DNA of 20,348 bases. It comes from JANMZR01 sp031383555. Lineage in GTDB: Bacteria; Bacteroidota; Bacteroidia; Cytophagales; Spirosomataceae. The stretch lies in assembly GCA_031383555.1 (NCBI GenBank), contig JANMZR010000246.1:1-20348 (forward strand). Reading direction: 5' to 3'. The translations under genes were made by a program, and so were the position numbers. Within the stretch, counting starts at the first letter, position 1; every line of letters starts with the position of its first letter. The notes below the pieces were generated by a model. It was not told where the DNA came from. It was given only the letters and a program-made list of their open reading frames with translations, and did no database searches. This document shows positions 7,905 through 15,831 of the stretch, piece after piece.

Positions 7905-9407
7905 TTAAACTTCTTTTGGTGGCGCCTTAACTTTCATAGTGTCACTTATCAAAACAGGCGCTTCCCAACCCATATCCACTTCGATTTTAGGATTAGATTT
8001 CTTGAATGCTTCAACCCCCGGTTTAGTTACTTTCGTTTGCCATAAATAAAGTTTTTTTAATGACTTCAATTTTGCCAATTTCAATAAACTTGCATCAGTA
8101 ACTTGAGTATCAAACAAATTCAAATATTCTAAATTATTCAAATTGACTAAATTATCAATTCCATTATCAGTAACTACTGTGTGATTCAAATGTAGCTTTA
8201 CCAAACTTGCCAATTTACCAACAGACTGAAGCGATGCATCAGTAATTTTCGTATTGGAAAGCTTTAACCAAACCAATTGTTTTGATAAACTTTCCAATAA
8301 TTTTGCATCAGCATCACCAAAATCTTTATTATTTATACAACTGGCCTCCAGTAGGTTAACCTCTTTTGACAAAGGTAAAATCAGTACATTTTTGTCAGTC
8401 AATTTTTTTACATCAGCCTCATTTGCTTTATCAACTTTTATTGAATATATTGGCGATTCTGGTGCAGATTTAGCTACCATTCCAGCCAAAGAAGCTCCTG
8501 CCATTAATGATGCCAAAACAGGTTTTACTTTATCATCTTGAGCTAAATCATTTACTTTTTTATCAAAGCTTGCCCCGTTTTGAATCCACCAATGCAGCAA
8601 TGCAATTTCGTCTTCTGTCAACTGCTCTTTTCCTTTTGGAGGCATGTGATCGTCATCATTTTCGGGTAAAAGTGCTCTTTTTATCATTTCTGAGCTTGCT
8701 GCATTCCCTGCTAAAAAAATTGGCCCATCTTTGCCTCCTTTTATTAAATAATCTTTTGTGTCCATCCGAAGCTTACCTTTTTGCTTTTCGGATGAGTGAC
8801 ATTGATAGCATTTATTTTCCAAAAGTGGTTGAATGATGTCGGTATAGGCCACAGCTTTGGCAGGGTCAGTTATTTTATGTTCAACTTTGGTTTTTGAACG
8901 AGTTTCAAAACCTAACCAACCCCGAAATGGATGGGGAATATTTGCCGTTAAATAGTCGGAACCATGCGTCAAATTTCCACCTAAATGGCCGGCAATCAGA
9001 AGAATGGCTGATAAAGCAATTAAAATTGGACTAATTAATTTTTGTAAGAAAGAAAGCCAACTAAGGCTCCCCATTTTTTTAAATAAATAAATTACTGTTG
9101 ATATTATTGCTACTGAAATACCTAAGGTTCTATGCCAATAGAGTGTATTTTCATCATATCCTCCGCTTTCTTGCAAATACCAACCAGCTATACATGATAC
9201 AATAGCCGATACTGCACCCCAAAAAAACACTATATTCAATGCTTTTTCTAAACCTATTATTTTTCTTTTTCGGCTTAAATATTCAAGAAAAATACCGATT
9301 ATAAGTATACCAATAGGTAAATGTACCAAAACTGGATGGAAGCGGCCTATAAAATTTTGCCATTCTCCGATGGTATCATTTTGTAAAAATAATAAATTAT
9401 AAATCAT
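7905..9407 (-). CDS. Membrane DUF2231 / cytochrome c (PSCyt1) / leucine-rich-repeat fusion protein
   Basis: This 500-residue protein is built of three parts. The N-terminal part has four transmembrane helices (about 26-44, 58-78, 92-110, 124-142) and resembles DUF2231, with conserved RFHPVLVHLPIGIL. Next is a periplasmic mono-heme cytochrome c domain (about 185-285) with CYQCH (Cys200, Cys203, His204) and a probable distal ligand Met255 in DHMPPKG. The C-terminal part is a short leucine-rich-repeat array (about 375-480) with repeats of the LxxLKLSNTKITDASL type. It is probably an inner-membrane anchored electron carrier with a protein-binding tail. It is read after the DoxX-like gene (66-base gap) and before the PSCyt1-DUF1553 gene, with the RAYT locus in between. 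The substrate and redox partner are not evident from the sequence. Confidence 0.85.
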   Translation of the reverse strand: MIYNLLFLQNDTIGEWQNFIGRFHPVLVHLPIGILIIGIFLEYLSRKRKIIGLEKALNIVFFWGAVSAIVSCIAGWYLQESGGYDENTLYWHRTLGISVAIISTVIYLFKKMGSLSWLSFLQKLISPILIALSAILLIAGHLGGNLTHGSDYLTANIPHPFRGWLGFETRSKTKVEHKITDPAKAVAYTDIIQPLLENKCYQCHSSEKQKGKLRMDTKDYLIKGGKDGPIFLAGNAASSEMIKRALLPENDDDHMPPKGKEQLTEDEIALLHWWIQNGASFDKKVNDLAQDDKVKPVLASLMAGASLAGMVAKSAPESPIYSIKVDKANEADVKKLTDKNVLILPLSKEVNLLEASCINNKDFGDADAKLLESLSKQLVWLKLSNTKITDASLQSVGKLASLVKLHLNHTVVTDNGIDNLVNLNNLEYLNLFDTQVTDASLLKLAKLKSLKKLYLWQTKVTKPGVEAFKKSNPKIEVDMGWEAPVLISDTMKVKAPPKEV

Positions 9408-9473
9408 TGAAAAATTTGCGAAAATATTAGATAAAAAACACTTTTAAAGATACTAAAAATAAAGAAGATTAAA

Positions 9474-9824
9474 CTATTTCGTAAAACTATAAGCCCACCA
9501 AATTGCAATGATTTGTAAAGGAAACCTAGCATATAAGAACCATTTGGGTATTTTAGGAAATTTACCTGAACTTAGCATATAAACATTGGCTGGAAAAACA
9601 GCCACTAAAAGCATAATAATTCCCCATGCTGAAAATGACCTAGTTTGTTCAAAGAGTAAACCAATTCCCAAAATAATTTCTGCTATTCCACTCCAATCTA
9701 CCAATTGTTTATGCATAGGCAAGTAATCTGGCATCATTTTTAGGTAGAATTTGGGCATTCTAAAATGATTTACGCCAGCCCAAACATAAAATGCTGATTG
9801 AAGATAAAGTGAAATTTTTTCCAT
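9474..9824 (-). CDS. DoxX-like integral membrane protein
   Basis: This 116-residue protein has four predicted transmembrane helices. They are an N-terminal one with FYVWAGVNHFRMPKFY, one at about 44-58 (SGIAEIILGIGLLFE), one at about 65-86, and a last one at about 97-113. The pattern of a short loop carrying NHFRxPxFYLKMMPDYLP, then GIAEIxLGIGLL, is typical of the DoxX/MauE-like family, which contributes to respiratory or thiol-redox membrane complexes in some bacteria. The gene is 44 bases downstream of the propeller gene and 66 bases upstream of the membrane cytochrome/LRR gene, in the same orientation. A role as a membrane partner of that cytochrome is plausible but is inference. Confidence 0.8.
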   Translation of the reverse strand: MEKISLYLQSAFYVWAGVNHFRMPKFYLKMMPDYLPMHKQLVDWSGIAEIILGIGLLFEQTRSFSAWGIIMLLVAVFPANVYMLSSGKFPKIPKWFLYARFPLQIIAIWWAYSFTK

Positions 9825-9868
9825 AAATTGGTAAGAAAATTAGGTGTAAATAGCCAATTACCTATTAT

Positions 9869-10927
9869 TTATATTCTTTGCAATTTCACAGGGTATGTTC
9901 TTTGTGAAGCCCATTGAGGTATATATATGTTTTCGTCGGAATCAACGTAAACATCATGTGGGTGCATAAATACGTTATTGGGGTCATCTTTATATTGATG
10001 TTGTAAAACACCATTTTTAAACATTGGTTCGGTACCTCCTGGTGTTGAAACAACTTTCATATTTTCATCCAAAATTTGAATATAACCTGAGTTAGACCAA
10101 CTTTCATTACCACTTCGATAAACTGCTGCATAAATGTATTTTCCTCTTAAAACTGGCCTACAAACAAATGTACCGGGTAATTGGTAGGTTGATAAATACT
10201 TGCCATCCAAAGTAAATCTTTTTAGGCATTGGTGCGACCTATCTGTAATCAAAAGTGTGGGATTTTTAATATCACGGGTATCTACTATCACGCCATGGCA
10301 AGTTTTAAATGTTTCATTTGTTTCACCCTTCCCACCAAAGTGTCGGATATATTTGCCCTTCGCATCATACTGCATAACGTAGTTGGCACCATAGCCGTCA
10401 GCCACATAAATATCTCCGTTGGCGGGGTTAACTGCTGTTTCTGTTGGTACAAATTGATTGGGCGAATCATATACACCAGTTTCTTTTGGGTATTCAATTT
10501 TGAATATCTCTTTGCCATTCAGATCCGTTTTTATCACCTGATGACGAGCCGTATCTGTTATTAACAAATATTGTGAACCACCTTCATTCAATATTGTAAG
10601 GCCGTGGGCGCCAGGGAATTTAGTGCCCCAAGTTTCCAACAATTTACCCGATTTGTCGTAAATAATGATATTATTTTTGGTTTCGTTGGTGCACATTATC
10701 AACCTACCTTTGGCATCCTCAACCATTTCGTGGCAGTCGTTTACAGGGTTTTTACTTGCATCTAGTAAGCCCCAGCCAGGAACTACCTGATATTTATGGC
10801 TGTTATGGCCAATTATTATTTCGCCAGGTTTTGGCATAAATATTTTGGCAGAAGCCTGATTACCAATAGCTAATGCGCCTAAACCTAGAGCTGAATCTTT
10901 AATGAAATTTCGACGAGAGGTTGACAT
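9869..10927 (-). CDS. Tat-exported NHL-type beta-propeller protein
   Basis: This 352-residue protein begins with a clear Tat signal, SRRNFIKDSALGLGALAIG (residues 4-22), with cleavage probably after QASA (24-27). The rest is a propeller of NHL-like blades with recurring IYVADGYG / LLITDRSHQ / IYIPQW strands and GKYIRHFGGKG-type turns. Conserved histidines recur at blade entries: Cys65-His66-Glu, His108-Gly, Cys210-His211-Gly and His322-Pro-His324-Asp. This arrangement resembles the central metal site of peptidyl-alpha-hydroxyglycine lyase propellers, so a metal-bound enzyme or binding protein is possible; no catalytic proof is in the sequence. It is the first gene of the leftward cluster. A TAnnTTTG element lies about 40 bases upstream. 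Confidence 0.85.
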   Translation of the reverse strand: MSTSRRNFIKDSALGLGALAIGNQASAKIFMPKPGEIIIGHNSHKYQVVPGWGLLDASKNPVNDCHEMVEDAKGRLIMCTNETKNNIIIYDKSGKLLETWGTKFPGAHGLTILNEGGSQYLLITDTARHQVIKTDLNGKEIFKIEYPKETGVYDSPNQFVPTETAVNPANGDIYVADGYGANYVMQYDAKGKYIRHFGGKGETNETFKTCHGVIVDTRDIKNPTLLITDRSHQCLKRFTLDGKYLSTYQLPGTFVCRPVLRGKYIYAAVYRSGNESWSNSGYIQILDENMKVVSTPGGTEPMFKNGVLQHQYKDDPNNVFMHPHDVYVDSDENIYIPQWASQRTYPVKLQRI

Positions 10928-11304
10928 ATGTGTTTTGAATTTAGGTATTTCTTTTATTTAACAAATTCCAAATATAGTTGAATAGCTTATTTGACTTTGT
11001 AGTTTTTTTTATTTGGGAATTATCAAAATATTCAAAAATAAAATCAATTACGCCCAAAACTAAAATTACATTAATTTATTGTAAAAAACATACTTGAATG
11101 GCTTGAATTTATTTTATTTGAGCAATATAAATAACTAATTATTGGTTGCAATTATTCAATAAAAACCCAATAAACGCAATTTCACGACTTATAGCACAAC
11201 ATAGTATTTTTAAAAACTTTTTCTTTCTAGTGGTATCAGACACAAAAACAAGCGTTTATTTAAAAATCTATTAACTTTAAGAATCATTTGAAAAAAAAGA
11301 AAAA
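10928..11304. other. Divergent intergenic region (377 bp)
   Basis: This AT-rich stretch separates the leftward propeller-led cluster from rightward miaE. It contains the one promoter-like element listed at 10969-10976 and many poly-A/T tracts. A weaker TATTTTTA match on the miaE side (near 11203) has no good -33 partner. I found no convincing open frame, hairpin or RNA gene in it. Confidence 0.5.
10969..10976 (-). promoter_or_regulatory. Possible Bacteroidota -7 element for the leftward cluster
   Basis: On the minus strand the sequence reads TATATTTG, an exact match to TAnnTTTG, the -7 consensus of the Bacteroidota primary sigma factor. It lies about 41 bases before the ATG of the propeller gene, a suitable distance. 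No TTTG -33 box is present at the usual spacing, so this is only a candidate. Confidence 0.35.
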
Positions 11305-11898
11305 ATGTCTGTTTTACGATTAAAATTGCCCACGGACCCTCGCTGGGTAAATATAGTAGAAAAAAATATCGAAGAAATACTCTCCGACCATGCTTGGTGC
11401 GAACAAAAAGCGGCTACAAATGCGATTACGATAGTTACCAACAACCCTGAATTCCCAGATTTGGTTACCGAATTATTGGCATTGGCCAAAGAAGAATTGG
11501 AGCATTTTCAGATGGTGCATGCCATTATCAGAAAAAGAGGCCTCACTTTTAGGAGAGAACTAAAAGATAAATATGTGGTTGAATTGGCTGATTACATGAA
11601 AAAAAGTATTGCTGGCACTCGTATTTCGGCCTTAGTGGAGCGGCTACTTTTTTCGGCTATGATAGAGGCCCGTAGCTGTGAGCGGTTTAAAGTACTGTCA
11701 GAAAATATTAAAGACCCTGAACTCGCCTCATTTTACAGAGAACTTATGGAAAGTGAGGCGGGTCATTATACTACTTTTATAACATTTGCACGTAAATATG
11801 GTGTTGGAATAGACGTTGAAAAACGCTGGCGAGAGTGGATAGAATTTGAAGACGGAGTAATTGCTAGATATGGCACATCAGAAAGTATTCATGGGTGA
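11305..11898 (+). CDS. miaE: tRNA-(ms2io6A)-hydroxylase MiaE
   Basis: This 197-residue protein has the length and motifs of MiaE, a non-heme di-iron oxygenase that hydroxylates the isopentenyl side chain of 2-methylthio-N6-isopentenyladenosine at tRNA position 37. The family signatures are DPRWVNIVEKNIEEILSDHA followed by WCEQKAA. Probable iron ligands fit the ferritin-like four-helix pattern: Glu33, Glu64 with His67 (EELEHF), Glu121 or Glu126 in EARSCERF, and Glu151 with His154 (ESEAGHY). It stands alone with its own upstream region; the flanking gene downstream is only a remnant on the same strand. The ATG at 11305 follows an A-rich tract rather than a Shine-Dalgarno site, which is normal for this phylum. 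Substrate-forming MiaA and MiaB would have to be encoded elsewhere. Confidence 0.93.
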   Translation: MSVLRLKLPTDPRWVNIVEKNIEEILSDHAWCEQKAATNAITIVTNNPEFPDLVTELLALAKEELEHFQMVHAIIRKRGLTFRRELKDKYVVELADYMKKSIAGTRISALVERLLFSAMIEARSCERFKVLSENIKDPELASFYRELMESEAGHYTTFITFARKYGVGIDVEKRWREWIEFEDGVIARYGTSESIHG

Positions 11899-11966
11899 TG
11901 GCCAAGTAGAAGTCTCTCGATTTTTTAAATTTACCAAAATCAGTAGAAAATTTTATTTTTGAAAAG

Positions 11967-12023
11967 ATGAAAATAGTCACTTGGAATTGGAATATGGCTT
12001 TTCGAAAAAAAGCAAACAATTAA
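11967..12023 (+). pseudogene. Remnant of an endonuclease/exonuclease/phosphatase (EEP) family gene
   Basis: The 18-codon frame from ATG 11967 to TAA 12021 reads MKIVTWNWNMAFRKKANN. This matches, from memory, the N-terminus of ExoIII-like EEP family proteins in Bacteroidota (MKIxTWNCNMAFRKK), which contains the metal-site Asn of the WNxN motif. The usual Cys is Trp here (TGG in place of TGC or TGT) and the frame ends immediately afterwards. No continuation is visible in any frame before the convergent dehydrogenase stop at 12073. It is best read as the 5' stub of a gene removed by deletion. The short length keeps confidence moderate. Confidence 0.5.
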
Positions 12024-12072
12024 CTTAGGTTTCAAATAAGTTAAAAATCTGAGATAAATAATTTTGAAAAGA

Positions 12073-13032
12073 TTATAAACTATTAAGTTCTGAATCAGCA
12101 AATTGCTTTATTTTACTTACCAAAACTTCATTAATTTTTATATAGCTTTCGTGGGTCCAACCTGCGATATGGGGCGTGAAAATAGTATTTGGAAGGGCTA
12201 TTAATTGATTGAAAATAAGTTTTTCGTCGGCCGATAAATTTGCCAATTTTTCATTTTCAAGTACATCGAGGCAGGCTCCAGCCACTTTTCCAGACTTAAG
12301 TTCAGCCAGTAAATCTTTTAGTACCACAATTTCACCACGAGCAATATTTAATAGAAATATATTTTTCTTAAACTTTCCCAAGAAATCTTTATCAACCAAT
12401 CTGTTTGTTTCAGATGTGAGGGGAATATGAAGGCTTACAATATCAGCATTTTCAAAAATATATTTCATAGAAGCTGGGATGGCAAACTGATCAGTAAAAT
12501 TAGATTTGAACTTATCATAGGAAATAACCTTCACCCCAAAACCCGAAAGCCTTTGCGCTGTAGCCTGTCCATTGTTACCATAACCAATAATTGCCCAAGT
12601 TTTGCCCATTAACTCAATGCCTCGATTGGGTTCACGTTGCCAAATATTATTTTTTACTTCAAAATTTGCCGTCGCCAATTTATTAAATAGCATTAGAATC
12701 ATACCAATAGTGTGCTCAGCTACAGCGTCTTTATTACCTTCATTAGCTGAAAAAAGTTGTATATTTTTACTTTCGGCCTCCTTTAAATCTATTAAATCAA
12801 GCCCTGCCCCAGCTCTAGCAATAAATTTCAGATTGATGGCTTTAATTAAAAATTCTTTATCAATTTTTGTTTTACTTCTAATAATCAAGCCGTCATATTT
12901 AGGTATAATTTCCAAAATTTGCTCTCTATTTATTTCAGGCAAATATTCATATGCAAACCCAATATTTTCCAAGAATTGAAATATTGAAGTGTGCAATTTA
13001 TCGACAATAAGAATATTGTTTTTCGGCAACAT
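12073..13032 (-). CDS. D-isomer-specific 2-hydroxyacid dehydrogenase (SerA/PdxB-like)
   Basis: This 319-residue protein has the two-part fold of the family. The N-terminal catalytic half contains DGLIIRSKTKID (47-58) and FIARAGAGLDLIDLKEA (70-86). The NAD-binding Rossmann motif is GYGNNGQA (150-157), after LMGKTWAIIG. The catalytic residues are Arg232 (NIARGE), Glu261 or Glu259 (DVLENEK) and His288 (TPHIAGWT). The length fits short phosphoglycerate dehydrogenases without an ACT domain; it lacks the C-terminal dimerization domain of classical PdxB. Substrate is therefore open between 3-phosphoglycerate, erythronate-4-phosphate and other 2-hydroxyacids. It is read after the GntR gene with a 4-base gap, so the two are co-transcribed, and the pair is divergent from pdxA. 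Confidence 0.85.
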   Translation of the reverse strand: MLPKNNILIVDKLHTSIFQFLENIGFAYEYLPEINREQILEIIPKYDGLIIRSKTKIDKEFLIKAINLKFIARAGAGLDLIDLKEAESKNIQLFSANEGNKDAVAEHTIGMILMLFNKLATANFEVKNNIWQREPNRGIELMGKTWAIIGYGNNGQATAQRLSGFGVKVISYDKFKSNFTDQFAIPASMKYIFENADIVSLHIPLTSETNRLVDKDFLGKFKKNIFLLNIARGEIVVLKDLLAELKSGKVAGACLDVLENEKLANLSADEKLIFNQLIALPNTIFTPHIAGWTHESYIKINEVLVSKIKQFADSELNSL

Positions 13033-13036
13033 ATTT

Positions 13037-13765
13037 TTAATAACTTGAATCCTTTGTGAATAAGTTACTTATTGAATATCGATCTGTAAAAGCCTCTAAA
13101 GTGCTAAAGAAAAAGAAATTCTTTTTGTTGGTAGCGTGCCTTCTGAATATTTTTATTATTGGCTGATTTAATGATATTGATAAATTTTGTGCTGCAATTT
13201 CGCTTGCAGGAATACCTTTCATAAATTGTTCAACATTAGTAATTTCAATTAAGTGTTTGATTCTCAAGGTTTTCAATAATGAGCCGTCGATAAATTCATC
13301 AACACAAAGGCGGTCGAGCTTTAAATTTGGAATAAAGAAATGCTCGAAAATTACCGGATCATTATCAACATATCTTATCCTTTCAATACAAATACATTTT
13401 TGCTTCTTTTCAACTGGGTTTAGCGGGTAAAAAAAATCGTCTGGCCAAGGCATTATCCATGGCTTTTTTGTAAACTTTGTTGTAATACTATGCATATACT
13501 TTTGTCCTAATTCTTCAAAATTTTTAAAAGCCATTAAGCCCAAAAACCCCCTTTCACTTTGCACAAAACTGCCTTTTCCCTTTTCCTTAAAAATATACCC
13601 TTCTTTCACTAGTTCATCCAAGGCCTGCCTTACCGTTACTCTTGTTGTTTTGAAAAGAGCAGAAAGTTCATTTTCACTGGGTAACAAATCGCCAGTTTTG
13701 AATACACCAAGTAAGATTTTCTGTTTCAAATCTTGGTACATAATTCTATATTGTAATTTTTCCAT
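13037..13765 (-). CDS. GntR-family (HutC subfamily) transcriptional regulator
   Basis: This 242-residue protein begins with a GntR winged helix-turn-helix (about 4-69) with QDLKQKILLGVFKTGDLLPS, ENELSALFKTTRVTVRQALD and EGYIFKEKGKGSFVQ, the family's hallmark. The C-terminal part (about 85-238) fits a UTRA effector-binding domain, with CIERIRYVDNDPVIFEHFFI and a NLSISLNQPIIKIFRR strand near the end. UTRA domains sense small metabolites. It is not a MocR/PdxR regulator, because it lacks the aminotransferase-like domain. It is the first gene of a two-gene unit with the 2-hydroxyacid dehydrogenase and is divergent from pdxA with 154 bases between starts, so it may control both directions. No operator could be assigned with confidence. 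Confidence 0.88.
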   Translation of the reverse strand: MEKLQYRIMYQDLKQKILLGVFKTGDLLPSENELSALFKTTRVTVRQALDELVKEGYIFKEKGKGSFVQSERGFLGLMAFKNFEELGQKYMHSITTKFTKKPWIMPWPDDFFYPLNPVEKKQKCICIERIRYVDNDPVIFEHFFIPNLKLDRLCVDEFIDGSLLKTLRIKHLIEITNVEQFMKGIPASEIAAQNLSISLNQPIIKIFRRHATNKKNFFFFSTLEAFTDRYSISNLFTKDSSY

Positions 13766-13919
13766 AAACTTTTTACAAGCAAAAGATTGACATACACGAA
13801 ATTACTATTCAAAAATTGAAAATTATTAAGTATTGTTAATAAAAATTGTGTGAAAATATTATCGTTCAGTTTTATTAATAGTTCGTAACTTCACATTTTA
13901 ATAGAAGTAAATAAAAAAT

Positions 13920-14930
13920 ATGATTCAACAAAAACCAATAATTGGCATTAGCTTAGGTGATTATAACGGGATTGGGCCTGAGGTAATTTTAAAATCATTA
14001 CAAAACAATGCATTAATAAAGTTGTGTACGCCAATTATTTACGGTTCAAATAAGGTAATAAATTATTATAAAAATCAGATTGGGCTTAAAGATTGGCAAA
14101 TATTTGGCTGTAGTAATGCTGAAATGGCCAACCCAAAAGCTACAAATATTATCAATTGCTTTCATGATCAACAAATAGAAATTGAGCCCGGCAAAGTAAC
14201 TATGGAGGCTGGAAAAGCGGCTTTCGAATGCCTCAAAAGAGCAACCGACGATCTAAAAGCAGGTAAAATTTCGGCTTTGGTAACCGCACCAATAAACAAA
14301 AACAATATTCAGAATGATCAATTTAAGTTTCCTGGCCATACAGAATATTTGGCAGATGCTTTTGGTGTCAAAGATAATCTGATGTTTTTGGTGAGTGATA
14401 TCCTTCGAGTGGGCGTAGTAACGGGTCATGTGCCAATTGAAAAGGTAAAATCTTTGATAACGAAAAATGCCATTGCTTCAAAATTAGACTTAATGTTGGT
14501 ATCATTGACGCAAGACTTTGGCATACAAAAACCAAAAATAGCAGTTTTGGGACTCAACCCACATGCGGGTGAGGAAGGGCTTTTGGGTACAGAAGAAAAA
14601 GATATAATTGGACCTCTCACAAATGAATATCGTGAAAAAAAGTATTTGGTATTTGGGCCTTATCCTGCAGATGGTTTTTTTGGAAATGCCCAATTTAGAA
14701 ACTTCGATGCTGTTTTAGCCATGTATCACGATCAAGGATTAATTCCATTTAAGTCAATTGCATTTGAAAATGGTGTAAATTTTACTGCTGGCATGCCCGC
14801 CATACGTACCTCACCTGACCACGGTACTGCATATGATATAGCTGGTAAAAATATTGCTAATGAAAGTTCTATGTTGCATGCCATATTCACAGCAATAGAA
14901 ATATTCAAAAATAGAAGCGAATCAAATTAA
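13920..14930 (+). CDS. pdxA: 4-hydroxythreonine-4-phosphate dehydrogenase PdxA
   Basis: This 336-residue protein is the standard length for PdxA, which oxidizes 4-phosphohydroxy-L-threonine with NAD during DXP-dependent pyridoxal phosphate synthesis. The N-terminus GISLGDYNGIGPEVILK matches the substrate-binding start. Other signatures are FPGHTEYLADAFG (137-149), TGHVP (168-172), LNPHAGEEG (212-220) and MYHDQGLIPFK (268-278). The metal-binding histidines align as His170, His215 and His270, each four residues beyond those I recall for E. coli. SPDHGTAYDIAG (298-309) is also conserved. It is divergent from the GntR/dehydrogenase pair and followed after 22 bases by yicC, so those two are likely one transcript. 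Confidence 0.92.
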   Translation: MIQQKPIIGISLGDYNGIGPEVILKSLQNNALIKLCTPIIYGSNKVINYYKNQIGLKDWQIFGCSNAEMANPKATNIINCFHDQQIEIEPGKVTMEAGKAAFECLKRATDDLKAGKISALVTAPINKNNIQNDQFKFPGHTEYLADAFGVKDNLMFLVSDILRVGVVTGHVPIEKVKSLITKNAIASKLDLMLVSLTQDFGIQKPKIAVLGLNPHAGEEGLLGTEEKDIIGPLTNEYREKKYLVFGPYPADGFFGNAQFRNFDAVLAMYHDQGLIPFKSIAFENGVNFTAGMPAIRTSPDHGTAYDIAGKNIANESSMLHAIFTAIEIFKNRSESN

Positions 14931-14952
14931 TATTGAGAAATAAATAAAAATC

Positions 14953-15825
14953 ATGCTTAAATCAATGACAGGCTTTGGCCGAAGTATAAACGAAACTGAT
15001 GGGTTGGCAATAACTGTTGAAATAAAAACTTTGAATTCAAAACAAACCGATATATACTGTCGGTTGCCAAGAAGCCTAAGCAGCCGAGAAATTGAGATAA
15101 GAAATATATTGACACAGGAATTAGAGCGAGGGAAAATTGAATTAAATATTAATATTCAAAGATCAGCAGAAAAAGAAGTTTCTGTTAAAATAAATAAGCC
15201 TTTGGTTGAAGCTTATTATAAAGATATTATGGAGCTCTCTTCGGAAATTTCAGTTGAGGAGGCCTACAAAATTGTTCTATCTTGGCCCAATGCTTTTAAT
15301 GCTGAAAATGGAACAGAAGGCATCTCGGATCAGGAATGGAGTCAGATACAAGCTAGTATTTATCAGGCACTTATAGAGTGCAACGAATTCAGAATAAGGG
15401 AGGGCAACCTGCTCTCAATTAAATTCAATGAATACATTGATAATATAAAAGACAATTTAAATCAGGTTGAAAAAAAAGACAGTCAAAGAATACCTGCCGT
15501 TCGAGAAAAGTTAAGAAAATCTGTTGCTGATTTAGTAGCTGATGAGTCGTTTGATAAAAATAGATTTGAACAAGAGATGATTTATTATGTTGAAAAATAT
15601 GACATATCGGAAGAAAAACAGAGGTTAAGCACGCATTTACAATATTTTATACAAATACTTAACGAGGAATGTAATGGTAAAAAGTTGAATTTTATGGCTC
15701 AGGAATTAGGCCGTGAAATAAACACTATTGGCTCAAAGGCAAATGATGTAGAAATACAGCATTTAGTTGTAAATATGAAAGAGGAATTAGAGAAAATTAA
15801 GGAGCAAACAGCTAATATTTTGTAA
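14953..15825 (+). CDS. yicC: YicC-family endoribonuclease
   Basis: This 290-residue protein starts MLKSMTGFGRS, the family's invariant N-terminus. It contains LNSKQTDIYCRLPRSLSSRE and ERGKIELNINIQ in the YicC N-terminal domain. The C-terminal DUF1732 part (about 205-290) has RFEQEMIYYVEKYDISEEKQ and GKKLNFMAQELGREINTIGS. E. coli YicC has been described as an endoribonuclease acting on small regulatory RNAs; the function in Bacteroidota is inferred by homology. It follows pdxA after 22 bases and its stop lies only 6 bases from the stop of a convergent esterase gene, so the two transcripts probably read into each other. No terminator hairpin is visible between them. A gmk gene often follows yicC elsewhere but is absent here. 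Confidence 0.92.
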   Translation: MLKSMTGFGRSINETDGLAITVEIKTLNSKQTDIYCRLPRSLSSREIEIRNILTQELERGKIELNINIQRSAEKEVSVKINKPLVEAYYKDIMELSSEISVEEAYKIVLSWPNAFNAENGTEGISDQEWSQIQASIYQALIECNEFRIREGNLLSIKFNEYIDNIKDNLNQVEKKDSQRIPAVREKLRKSVADLVADESFDKNRFEQEMIYYVEKYDISEEKQRLSTHLQYFIQILNEECNGKKLNFMAQELGREINTIGSKANDVEIQHLVVNMKEELEKIKEQTANIL

Positions 15826-15831
15826 AAAAAA

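Noticed and set aside
11957..12073. 12-base direct repeat TTTTGAAAAGAT bracketing the EEP remnant, as a deletion scar
   Set aside because: Deletion by recombination between repeats would leave one copy, and the motif is low complexity.
13766..13919. GntR operator in the pdxA/gntR intergenic region (TATTGTTAATA, GTTCGTAAC)
   Set aside because: No palindrome matches the HutC-type pattern convincingly; the candidates have short, AT-rich arms.
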